Below are positions 33,386 to 44,182 of a stretch of 64,000 nucleotides of DNA, piece by piece (position 1 is the first letter of the stretch; every line of letters starts with the position of its first letter). The translations under genes were made by a program, and so were the position numbers. Source of the DNA: Eucommia ulmoides (taxonomy: Eukaryota > Streptophyta > Magnoliopsida > Garryales > Eucommiaceae); contig CM028333.1 of assembly GCA_016647705.1 (NCBI GenBank), positions 25,352,243 through 25,416,242 on the forward strand, written 5' to 3'. The notes below the pieces were generated by a model that was given only the letters and a program-made list of their open reading frames with translations, was not told where the DNA came from and did not search any database.

Positions 33386-34984
33386 GGAAGGAAACCATTG
33401 TAAAAAGATTTAAAGCTTAGAATTTTCAAATTGTAAAGAAATTCTCCTTTAATAAAAAAGTGTTCGGTGCAAAATATGTTAATAACTCGTACATATATTT
33501 ACAAAATTGGCATCTTGGTAAACAGCATTTAGGGTGATAATCGGATACCCTATACAGGTTGGTAGTCTGAACCCAAGGATAGACCAAGGTCATCCATCAA
33601 GGGTGGGGTGTCGATCAAGTCTAAGGGTCTATGGCTAAGTATCTAACCCCTCACAGTCGAGCTGAGCTCAAGCGATAAAAAGGGGACGATGCTCCTATAA
33701 GGACAAAATTGGAATAACCAGAAAAGGCTCAAGGATGAACCCTACTAAGGGAAATCCACCTATAACTAGCCACAAGGGACTGACTATAGTGTTGCACCTT
33801 TGGGGACTGCGAAGGTCAGATGTCATGCGAGTACCACCCTCAGGCACAACCTACCACCCAAGCTCGCCTTCCTCTACTCGGGTGCTAGGCTGGGAAGGCA
33901 AGAAATTCATGGATATAGTGAAACAACATTTTACTCAATGAGAAGTTAAAAACTGAGAACAGAAAACAAAACAAAAAATTGACAAAAACAACTATATCAT
34001 CTCCTAAAAAATAACTGGCCTAAGATCCCGTCTTACCAAGCTCCGAGCTTCGAGATTGGGCAGAGTCTAGCTAGAAAAAAATGATGAACACTATGATGCC
34101 GAGTTGAGCTCAGGAACCCAACTAGTATCGATTGACTAAGCTAAGTTCAAGACCCTTTCTATCATTAAGCACAAACCATGTGGTACCAGAACCAAGAGAG
34201 AACCTCTCAGGAATATACCTACGACAAACAAAAAAAGAACCCTACCTAAAAATCTCCAAGTCATAGGATTTTGCTGCTCCGAATTTAGTCTACCTAGATA
34301 AGCTCAGGTACCTTGCCAAGCTAGAGTCTTACCCAACCTAACTCAGATGTAGGGTGGTCCTCTCTTATAGTAAATTCCTACCGTACCAAACTTAGGTAAC
34401 CTATTGGACTCAAGACTCCACATCGCCAAGCTCCAAGACTGGGCAGGGTTCCTAATTGAAAGCAATGCGACCACAATTCATACTGCCCGTCCAAGTTGAC
34501 TCTCGCTGTTCTCGAACATTGAATTGAGCCAAATAACGCAAAAGTAAAAGGATGGCTTCTTCTTAAAGGGTTCTACCTAAACAAGGGTCAAAAACAAAAA
34601 TGACTCAAAAAAGGTTCAAGTCTGTGAAAGAGCCTGTGCTGAGTTAGAAGACCATGTCAAGCTCATGGACATTGCCGAGCTAAGGCATTGTGCTGAGCTT
34701 AGGTGTCATGTCGAGCTTAGACACGGAGCTAAGCTTAAGTTTCCGAATCCATTCATCCGAGATGAGGTAGAGAATCTACTCTATTTTGGAGACATCCATA
34801 CAAAAAAAAAAAAAAAAAAAAAAAAAAAGGAAAAGAAATAAGAAAAAATACAAGTTAAAGAAATTAGTCGAGCTAAGAAAGGATATGGTTCATTTCATTG
34901 ATAAAAAAATGTTATCTTTACACGTGCGGGGTTCTAGCCCACTACAAAAGAGTCCGTTTTGGACAAAGAAAAAAAAAACAAGAA
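33386..34984 (+). other. Non-coding spacer of the Tat element
   Basis: No protein motif is seen. The spacer is rich in repeated words of the type CCGAGCTTAG and TGAGCTCAG, most densely at 34620-34745 where they recur about every 20-25 bp, and has a run of about 28 A at 34800-34827. Tat elements commonly have a long region between integrase and the 3' LTR. Confidence 0.5.
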
Positions 34985-35425
34985 AAAACTACAAAATTGT
35001 CAAAAAAATCCCGAGCTAAGTTGAGGGGCCCCTACTGAGTCGAGAAGGGCCCTACTTCGTCAACATTGGCCTCATCCCTCTGCTCCTGGTTTGTCTCTTC
35101 CTCTTCCTCGAAGTCGAACAGTTCTATCTGGATAGTCTCATAAGGGAACGAAGGGTATTGGCTATAGAGAGATCAAATCGTTGCATTGCAGTGGTTAGTC
35201 ATCACGTCGGCTGCGATATCGAGCATCAACTTCTTGAACTTTTCAATTTCCCTCCACTTTGTGACAACTACTTTTTCAGCTCAGGCAATCACCTCCCCTT
35301 GAGGCTCCTCGGTCTCCTGGAGTTTGTGCCTCACCTCGGCCAGGTCTACCTTCAACTTGCTGACCTGGGAGATGAGCTGATTGATAGGTGTGATCTACCT
35401 ACATATTTCCAAACCGAATTAAGCT
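34985..35425 (-). pseudogene. Antisense frame of the Tat element, C-terminal part
   Basis: Minus-strand words NQLISQVSKLKVDLAEVRHK and LQETEEPQGEVIA form a heptad-rich coiled coil. KWREIEKFKKLMLDIAADV and then the acidic tail IELFDFEEEEETNQEQ and NVDEVGP follow. Coiled coil plus acidic end is the usual C-terminal build of the antisense protein found in Tat elements. Its role is unknown. It is separated from the middle part by the insertion at about 35438-37012. Confidence 0.6.
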
Positions 35426-35437
35426 AGTTTTCGAGTG

Positions 35438-37012
35438 TTTATATAGTATTTTATTATGTTTTAATTAGTTTTTATACTTTTTGTATAAATCAGGTGTGTG
35501 TGGTAAAAAGGTATGAAACTGGAGTGAAAACGATGAGATCGAACCAAAAACAGTCGAAGAACGGTGGAAAAATGAGCTAGGAGGCAATATTGTAAAACAA
35601 GCCCACTGCCTAAGCATCCAGACTACTGCCTAGGCGGTGAAAATGCTGAGAAAACACTATTCTTGCTGGACACTCACCGCCTAGGCGGTGAAACGATAGA
35701 ATGTTTTCCAAATCCACTGTTGTCCCCACCACTGTAGCAATCAACCAACTGACATACCCACCGCCGCGGTGCTGAATCCTATGGCCGCAGCAGTGACCCT
35801 CTACACAGCTTGAAGATATTTTTAAGATATTTTGCCCATATATATTCCCTCTCATCCCCCTTCTCCGGTCTCTCTAGGTATTTTGAGCCCCTTAGAATAT
35901 ATCTAAGGGTAGATAGAGTAGTTTTAGAGGGAGAGCTCACATCCCGAAGTGGAGAAAGACGGCGAAGCAATCGTTGAACGGTTCTTAGTGACTTATCTTC
36001 GAACGACAATAAGTTCTTCAATTTCTTTCCTTATTTCTTTAACTTAGGATATTGTGAGCATGTTTAGCTCGATTTCATTGTTTATACGGTTATGATCGCG
36101 AGTTAAATGTGAATTGTATAGGGATTAACACTATATTTATAAATATGTGTTTGGATGATTTCAGTGTTGTGTTTATGTTTATTTTTCGTAGTTTGATTAT
36201 GTTTATCGTATTGTTTGTTTATTATGATTAGAATGAAAAATGGAGAATACGGGGTTTGACAAATCCTGGATTCGGATTAGGGTAAACAAACGCCACGATT
36301 CTATAACCTGGTCGGGGTTTGAATTATGGACAATCGATGATGTTGGGGCAAGACTCACGTGACCTAGGGTCATTAAGACGTTGAGATGGACTTATTCGTT
36401 GACACGAAGTTGCGTTATATTCCTCGTCTTATACTCGGGAGAGGTGGCGAGAGAGTTTTAGAATGGAGATTGTCGATGGGGTAAATACAACACACGATCC
36501 AATGACCCGATCAGGAGTTGGATTGTGTGTAATCTATGACGCTGGGCGAGACTCACGTGACCTAGGGTCATTAAGATATTGAGGGGGACTTCTTCGTTAA
36601 CTCGAAGTCATGTATTCCCCCGTCTTATACTCGGGAGAGGTGGCTGTGGAGTTTGCGTACCGAGATTATCAAATAGGTCGAACACCATAAATGTGAGTAA
36701 ATTGAGCTCAAACAAGTATTTGTAAACACGTTAATCTCTAGGAGATTCTTTCCCCTAAAACATATTAGTATATTAGTATAGTTAATTTAGGTTATATTAG
36801 TATTAGTTTAATTAATTAATTAAATTTATTTTTAGCCTAGATAAAGTTAGGTCATTACAAACGCGATACTCGATAGTAACGACACCAATCCCTGTGGAGA
36901 CGATAACCCGATCTTTCACGATCACATTATACTAAAACTTTGATCTCGTACACTTACGAGTAGTCATATACGTGAGGTTGTAAAATCCTCGACGTATACT
37001 ACTCCTTCTCAT
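35438..37012. mobile_element. Probable solo LTR of another gypsy element inside the antisense frame
   Basis: The block interrupts the antisense frame and differs from its surroundings. It starts near TGTTTATATAGTATTTT, has (TTAA)-rich stretches, and ends with CAATCCCTGTGGAGACGATA and CGTACACTTACGAG. The last two are typical of the end of Ogre- or Athila-type LTRs just before their primer site. It has a palindrome TTCACCGCCTAGGCGGTGAA-like pair near 35622-35692 and two copies of a 197-bp repeat. No target-site pair could be found, so both ends are approximate. Confidence 0.5.
36296..36680. repeat. Two tandem copies of a ~197-bp repeat
   Basis: Copies at about 36296-36492 and 36493-36680 share GACTCACGTGACCTAGGGTC, CGTCTTATACTCGGGAGAGG and ACGATxxxATxACCxGxTC words in the same order. 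The copies are diverged, so the duplication is old. Confidence 0.7.
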
Positions 37013-37019
37013 CGGAAAG

Positions 37020-37682
37020 CTTCGCCACCTAAGCTCAAAATCTGCTCTCACAAGCGGTCACCTTTTTTTATCTTATTATAAAACTTGTTCAGGTCGGCGG
37101 TCATGTTTTCCTTCTCCTCCTTTAGAGCCTTCTCCTGCTCATTAGCTTGGTGGAGACCTATCCCAACTGAGGCTGCCTTGAAAAGGGTCTACAAAGAAAG
37201 AATTTAGAACTTGGAAAAATCCAGAAAGAAAAGAAGTTCATAAAGGACTTTATAGCATCCTTGTAGAGCTCCGAGACGACCTTGATATCATTCGTGGCAT
37301 CAACACTCTAACGATCCACATGAGGGGTAATCCGGTGGATAAAGCTCAGCTTGAGCTCTGGACATTCTAGGATCCTCTGGTCGAGAGGGAGGCACGTGTC
37401 TGGCACGGCAAAGAAACTAGGGGCCAGGTTAGAGTTAGACTGGAAACAATCTCTATCCTTGTGTGTTTTGGCATCTGTTTCGCCTCCATATACACTACTA
37501 TTATCTTTCTCTTTCCTTAGCGATCTCTAGGGTCGACATCAGCTGCAGGAGTAGAGGACACTAGTCTCAATTTTCGAGGGGTCTTCCTCATCAGAGTCTC
37601 TCTTCTTGGGGTCTCCGCCTGAACAAGGGTTGGATATGGCGACGCCCAGGCCACAGTGGGCTTCCTCCCCCTTGGAAGTGGC
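37020..37682 (-). pseudogene. Antisense frame of the Tat element, middle part
   Basis: Minus-strand words in order from 37680: ATSKGEEAHCGLGVA, GGDPKKRDSDEEDPSK (acidic/basic linker), PSFFAVPDTCLPLDQRI, TNDIKVVSELYKDAIKSFM, then KAASVGIGLHQANEQEKALK, EEKENMTADLNKFY, a coiled coil. Stops and shifts interrupt it. The Gyp insertion at 37688 splits it from the N-terminal part that lies at 49855-51007. Coiled-coil content agrees with the C-terminal piece at 34985-35425. Confidence 0.6.
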
Positions 37683-37687
37683 AAAAG

Positions 37688-40459
37688 TATAAGACCCAGA
37701 CTTTAGCATGTATGTTATTATTTTTAATTTAGAGCATTTAGAAAAAATTTAGGGTAAAAATTGAGTTGATTAAAAACAAAATTAAAAGTTTATGGGTCAA
37801 ATTTGCAAAATTGTCAATTAAAATATAAAAATTTAAAATGTGAAAGGTGAAATTATATTCTAGAAACTCATAAATGTTGAATTGAACTAAAATGAAGATT
37901 TTAAGAAATTAGGGGGGAGGGAAGAGTATTTAAGCATATGGGTCTTTATATAAAGTATAAACTCATATACGTAGACATATATTTGTGCGTGTGTATGCAG
38001 TGAGGGCCGAAGACAGAGAGAGAAGAGAACCGGCGACATGGCGTGAAGAGATCAAACATCCATCTACTTAATTCATGTATATATAGGATTCATTCACGCT
38101 AGAAGGATTGGGAAAGCTTAAGAAGAAGAAGCTAAGAAATCTAGAGAGAGAGGGAGAGAATCATAGTGTGTCCTGTTTACCGACGATGTGTGGGTGTCAT
38201 CGTCATCGATCAACCGTTGATCAATAGTGTGTGCATGTGACCAGACGAGTGTGTATTCTATGTGCACTGTGAGTGTGTGTTGATTTCACTAAAAACTAAA
38301 CAGGGCCGGTGGAAGTGTTTTGACCCTCGCCGTCGACGTCGCCGGAGTTCGTGTGTGGGTTCTATCCTGATGAGCTGGCGATTATGGGAATGTACGGGTG
38401 TGTGCATTCTGTTCATCATTGATGGTCTACAATGATCGTGCGTGTGTGTTCGTTCAAATGTTCTGGGTATTTGTGCGTTTTATTCATCGTCGATGGTCAT
38501 CAATGATCGGTGTCATCGTCGTCTGTGTGTATGTTGATGCTCTGTGAGTGTGTGTGTGTGTTCGGCTGTCAATGTTGTGGCTGTGTGTGTGTCGTCATAA
38601 GTGTGGGAGGTGAGACCAGCGTGTATGTGTGTGTGTGTTTCACCGTCGGCATGTGTGTGTGTGTGTACTGTTTCGACAGCGTGTGTAGGTGTGTATGTAA
38701 CTGGGGGTATTGTGTGACTGTGGGTATGTGTGTCATTTGGTTGGATGGCGGGGTTGTGGGTGCTGTTCGTGTGTCGTTGCCGGTGAAGGGTGTGTGTGTG
38801 GCTGGACGGTAGGAGGCCAAAACAGAAACAAGAAACAGAACGGAAAAAGGAAAAGAAAGAAGAAATGGAAAAGAAGAAGAAGAAACTACACAAAGGACCC
38901 CCAACAAATTCAAAATCCGTCTGGCGACCCGTGAACGATTTGGAATAGGTAACGTTTTTCTGTTAAGTTTAGTTTAGTTTTGTTAAATTAAATTCTAGCA
39001 TAAAAATTTTGTAAACGGAATAATAAATTTGGGACTGTTAAATGAAAAATTAATCGAATAATAATTTTACATAATAAAATATCGGGACGAAAAAATAACA
39101 AAAATTAGGGCCTGCATTACATAATTAGGTGATTTTATATAAAATATTAATTAGACCCTGTCACTATTAGGTTCGCAGGCACTGGAGTATCGGTAGAAGA
39201 TAATCTGTAAAAGCTGTTCAAAGTGGGTAGCCAGGTGAGTGTACTGTCTTCTTGCTAAATTATTTTTGTATATATATATATGATGGAAAATGGTTATATT
39301 TAAATTAGATGCTTTTAAAATTATGTGGATCAAGTAGGTTTTAGGTGAGTTGGTAAAATGAATTTTCGTTGAATTATGTTGGTTTTAAAAAAGAAAGATT
39401 AAAAATTATTTGTTGGATTTGGTGGTTTTAAAGGAGAGTGAAAAAATGCCTGGTTTTCTAAAGCAAAGGTGAAAAAATGGATTTTACTGAAATCAGTGGG
39501 TTTTTAGATGAAAGTGAAAAACATGATTTTTGAACTAAATTGGTTTTGGTAATGAAGGTTGAGATTTGTGATTTGACGATGTGGATTGACGATATTGATT
39601 AGACAATTATTCATTGAGTTGTAGTTTGATGATGTTGATTATGGACAGAGTTGTTGTTGTTGAGGTGAGAATGAATTGTTGTTGTTGAGGTGATGTGGAA
39701 GTTGGTGTTGGATATTCACCTACTTGGCATAGTCCAGCAGAGCGGTGTTTCACCCGCTTGGCATAGTCCAGCAGAGCATTGTTCACCTGCTTGGCAAAGT
39801 CCAGCAGAGCGTTGTTATGTCCCGCTAGGAAGACATATCCTACAGGTGGTACGGTACCGTTGCAACTCCTGATCGTGAGGTTAAAACGATCACTATGGCT
39901 AGCCAGAGAGTGGTGTGAGATGTGGTGTTTTACTTCTATTGGGTGATTTATTATTTATTATGATGATTGGTATTATTTTATACTAGATGGGTTTAAATGG
40001 AACTTATATTTATTGGTTTATTTTCACTGCTTATATTATGAAGATTTTTACTAACTATGTGATGTTTATATACGTACGCTTGATCCATGTAGATGTTGTA
40101 AAATGAGTTATTATTATAAAATATTTTTACTAAGAGGACAATATACTCGCAGGTGGAGCGGATAGTAAGTTAGTTGGTCCCCTACTGACGCTAAATAGAG
40201 TTATGCGGGTCATGCGTTGGAGTCATATGAGTGTATTTTGAGACGAGCTGCCAGAGAATGAACCTAAGGGAGGTTCATGAGTTTTGTTTTGTTGTTTTTA
40301 TTTTTGGGACAAGTGTATCCCTATCATATGAAGTTATGTATTTGACATGTAAATTAAAGTTTGTATATTGTCATATTTTGGTTGGTTATTCGATTTAGTG
40401 ATGTCGTGTCAATGTCACGCCGGCCCCACGGTGACGAGTGTCCTGGGTGGGGTGTGACA
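37688..40459 (+). repeat. 5' LTR of the second gypsy element
   Basis: Promoter-like CTTTATATAAAG (37944-37955) lies about 260 bp in. Then follow a TG-rich stretch (about 38385-38810), a TTGGATTTGGTGG region, and three copies of a 33-bp repeat at 39717-39816. Open frames of the TG stretch (poly-Cys/Val on plus, poly-His/Thr on minus) are repeats and not genes. Confidence 0.85.
39717..39816 (+). repeat. 33-bp minisatellite in the LTR, 3 copies
   Basis: The unit is like CACCCGCTTGGCATAGTCCA followed by GCAGAGCGTTGTT, at 39717-39750, 39751-39783 and 39784-39816. The 3' LTR has a fourth, shortened copy. Confidence 0.85.
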
Positions 40460-40462
40460 AAT

Positions 40463-40476
40463 TTTGGTAACAGAGC
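40463..40476 (+). promoter_or_regulatory. Primer-binding site (initiator Met tRNA)
   Basis: TTGGTAACAGAGCC directly after the 5' LTR differs by one base from TTGGTATCAGAGCC. Confidence 0.75.
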
Positions 40477-41516
40477 CTAGGTTATAGGTTCTGTAGGCTT
40501 GTCAGTTGTTGTGTCAGTAGAAGACCATGAGATAGGAGGACGTGCCAGTCGTCTAATCAGTAGGGGACATGAGATAGGGTGTCAATAAGTTAGTTCGGTA
40601 CGTGAGTGTTAGTTCTTTCATTACATTAGTTAGTGCATTGGCAGGGTGCATGGAGGGTTGTCTTATTGGCAGGCAGTGTTACAACCACATGGTTATATTG
40701 CCAATAGCAGATTTGAGTGATGTAGTGATATTGGTGGTGGTAATGGGTGGATCGTGATGGGAAAAGTATAAATAATTGGAAATACGAGATTTTAATTGAG
40801 AAACAATTGTATGCCAATGATGTAAGGATGAGATAACGATCGGTAGCCCTTAGTATGTTGCTATTGACTCCTAGATAGGATAGCATAACACTGACATTGG
40901 AAAGTTGTATAGTTGGAACTAAGGATGTGAGAAAACTGTGGTGAGAAAAACGTTTTAGGTGGACAGGAAGGTAGAGTAAAAGTTTTTGGAACTAGGAAAT
41001 ATAACAAACGAAATAAAAGATGATATGTAGAAAGTAGCCGAGAATTGTGGTCTAGGATGATAGTAGGTGCGCGTAAATATAATCCATTTGTGTGAGTAAT
41101 ATGGAGTTGCCGGTGGAGTCAAATTTTTTATGAATAAAAGTATGTATTGTTGGGAGGGCGTAACTAGTACCTCAGTTTGTCTGATAGTGGGTCTAGGAGG
41201 TTAGAAAAGTGTTAAAGAGAGGATATCAAAATACAGTACGCAGGTGCTGGGCATAAGTTAAAACAAGGTTCGGCGATGGATATCGTAGTAGCTAGAAATT
41301 TTCCCTATGTAGTTCCGAGAATTGTGGTTGCTATTAAATAAGATCTATAATTTTAAGGAGGTGAACCTTTGACTCAGTAAGTTGGTTAAATATACTCGTG
41401 TTGATAAAATGTGGGAAATGGAGATTTGAAATTATAACCTTGGGACTTTAAAGGTGGTCGCTATGCTATAGGAAAACTTGAGTGGATTAATTTAGGTCGA
41501 CGATTAATTGCACTTA
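40477..41516 (+). other. Decayed 5' internal region of the second gypsy element
   Basis: Stops in all frames; no gag domain could be named. Base composition (many TG and AT words in place of CG) suggests heavy C-to-T decay. Confidence 0.4.
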
Positions 41517-43917
41517 TGTCACGACCCGGCCCGGACACTCGACATCCCGGGCTGGCATAACGACATCACAAAATCACCTAAACAACCAACCATCTATTAA
41601 AACGACAATATGCATACATCAATAAACCATTTTTTTATATAAACTATACATATTATTTATTATGGGGGACTCACCCGTCCCTCAAATATAATAACAACAA
41701 AATATAATACCATGAACCTCTCATAGGTTTGCCCTAGACAGCTTATCTCAACCCTCCACACGACTCCATCGTAGGACTCTACCTAGCGCCAGTAGAGGAC
41801 CGACTCCTAACTGCTTCACCTGCGAGTGTACTGCCTTCTTAGTAGAAAAAAAAAACTATTTTTAACATAGCAATAATACAATTCGAAATAATACACGTTT
41901 TAATTCATTAAAAGCTTAACGCGTATAAACAACACATTTTGAACAGGTATATAAAAAAAAAAATTATATATCATAAGAAAACTCTTTCTTCCTACCATTC
42001 AGAAATTATCATCCATAAATATATATCAACTATATGAAAACCGTCCAATCCATCAGCATAAGATAATATGATAAATCACCAACGATGATAAAATAAAACA
42101 CTACATCAACACGTATAACGAAACATCACATACGACCAAAATACCATATACAACACCACATCTCACCACACCACACCACATCACACCACACTACACCACA
42201 TCACACCACCCCCATACCTCGGTTAGCCATGTAATCGTTTTAACCTCACGACCGGGAGTTGCAACGGTACCGTATCCCGTAGGATATGCCTTCCTAGCGG
42301 GATATAACAACGCTCCGCTGGGCTGTGCCAGACGGGTGAAACAACGCTCCACTGGATTAAGCCAGACGGGTAAAACAACGCTCCGCTGGACTAAGCCAGA
42401 CTGGTGAATATCTACCACCAATCTCCACCTCACCTCACCTCAACAACAACAACTCATCTCTACCTCAACCACAACAACTCCGCCCACCATCAACTGACAC
42501 CTCAACAACAAACAATGATATCTACAATATCAGAAATACCCAAAATAATGCTTGATCCATGTAAGTTAGAAAATTCATCCATTTTCAAGTAAACACATTT
42601 TTCATCATATATTTATGAAAATAAATTTTTGCAAGAAGACAGTACACTCACCTGGTTATCCGCTACGAAGACTTTTACCCACTATCCTCTCCCGGTACTC
42701 CGATGTCTGCAAACCTAATAGTGACGGGGCCTAAATTAATATTTTATGTAAAAATAACCTAATCATGACATGCAACCCTAAATCCCGTAATTTCCTATTC
42801 CCCATATTTTATTTATGAATATTACTATTCCGCTAATGCTGCTCCGTTTAAAGTTTATCTTATCGAATTTATTCATATAAACGGTCTCAATATTCATTAT
42901 TGCTATTTCGATATTTTCGATACTAATAATTAGTTTCATAATTACCCACGAAACAGTTAAATAGAATTAAATGCATATTTTAAAAGTGATAGGAGTTATA
43001 CCTTTTCCGAATTTTTCCGCCGGCCTCAAGATTGAATTTTTATTTTTAGTGGGGGGGTTTGTTGCATTTCTCCTTTTTCTTTTCCTTTTTCCTTTCTTCC
43101 TCCTTTTTCTATTTTGTGTTTTCTTTCCCTATTTCTGTTTCCCGTTTGCGTTCAGCCGACGTCACCACCGATCTCGCCACTGACCTTCGGCCTTCTTCCG
43201 TTTCCTCTCTCTTCAGCTGGCGTTTCTGGACTCAGCCGAAACAACACATATTCATCCTCACAGCAGACTCAACGCACACACCCCCCCACTGCTCTCTCTC
43301 TCTCTCTAACTTCCATCACCGGCGATGATCACATACCTACACACTACCAACAAACACCCACACCACCGATCAACCAAAAATCCAATCTCTCTAACCCTTC
43401 CTGTTCCGTTTCCTTTCAGCAGGTCAACAGCCACCCACACCTCCTCCGAACACACTCACATATACACACATACCTACTGCTGAACACATACACAACGAAA
43501 CACATGCACACCCACTTGCAGATGCCTGGACAACCCACACAGACTTGACGACGGCAAACGGCATGCACTCACTCATCGAACGGACCCTCTTCTCTCTCTA
43601 ACTTACCGCCGGCGAACTCCGGCGACACCCACCCAACCAAACCGAGAAATACACCCACACACACTTACCGGCAACCACTGAACGACGACACACACACAAC
43701 GTACACCCACCAGACGACACCCACCACCGGCGAACCTTTCTCACTCTCTTCGGTTCTCTTTCTTCTTTCCCGTTTCTCTTTCTCTCTCTTGCTTTCGGAT
43801 TCTTCTTTCTTCTTCTCGCTTGCGTGTGTACCCATCTATATATATATAAATGTGAAAAGAGACCAAGCCCATACCGACTTACCCCTCTCTCCTGCGTTTT
43901 TCTCTTTCCTTTTTAAC

Positions 43918-43961
<44 letters not shown>

Positions 43962-44177
43962 TTAGTTATAATTACATAAATCTCCCCCTAATTAAGAATT
44001 TGAAATCATTTAAGTCCAATTCAAGATTTTTAATATACTTAAAATTACTAATTGACCCCCAAGATATTTAAATTAAATGATAAATAACACCATCTACCAT
44101 GATATTTTCAAGTGTACTCAAATGCGACTCCAATTATCCGTATATAAAAAAAAAATAAAAAAAATCAGGGTCTTACA
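41517..44177 (-). mobile_element. Inverted solo LTR of the same gypsy family (2661 bp)
   Basis: The block starts TGTCACGACCC and ends GGGTCTTACA, the reverse complement of the family's LTR ends. It is flanked by a perfect ACTTA duplication (41512-41516 and 44178-44182). Inside, in reverse order, are the 33-bp repeat (42306-42406, three copies), CACACA-rich DNA (43260-43740) and a TATATA stretch near 43840. It lies inside the second gypsy element, opposite in direction to its two LTRs, and is the deepest layer of the nest. (AT)n at 43920-43957 is extra relative to the other LTRs. Confidence 0.9.
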
Positions 44178-44182
44178 ACTTA

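Noticed and set aside
34800..34827. Poly-A run as the tail of a retroposed gene
   Set aside because: It lies in the Tat element's spacer, no gene precedes it and no target-site duplication is seen.
38385..38934. Long open frames in TG-rich LTR DNA (poly-Cys/Val on plus, poly-His/Thr on minus)
   Set aside because: They are made by a (TG)n-like repeat, recur in the 3' LTR at 47768-48315 and in reverse in the inverted solo LTR, and have no domain.
39717..39816. Regular 33-bp repeats considered as a CRISPR array
   Set aside because: Copies are head-to-tail without unique spacers, lie in an LTR of a plant element and recur in each LTR.
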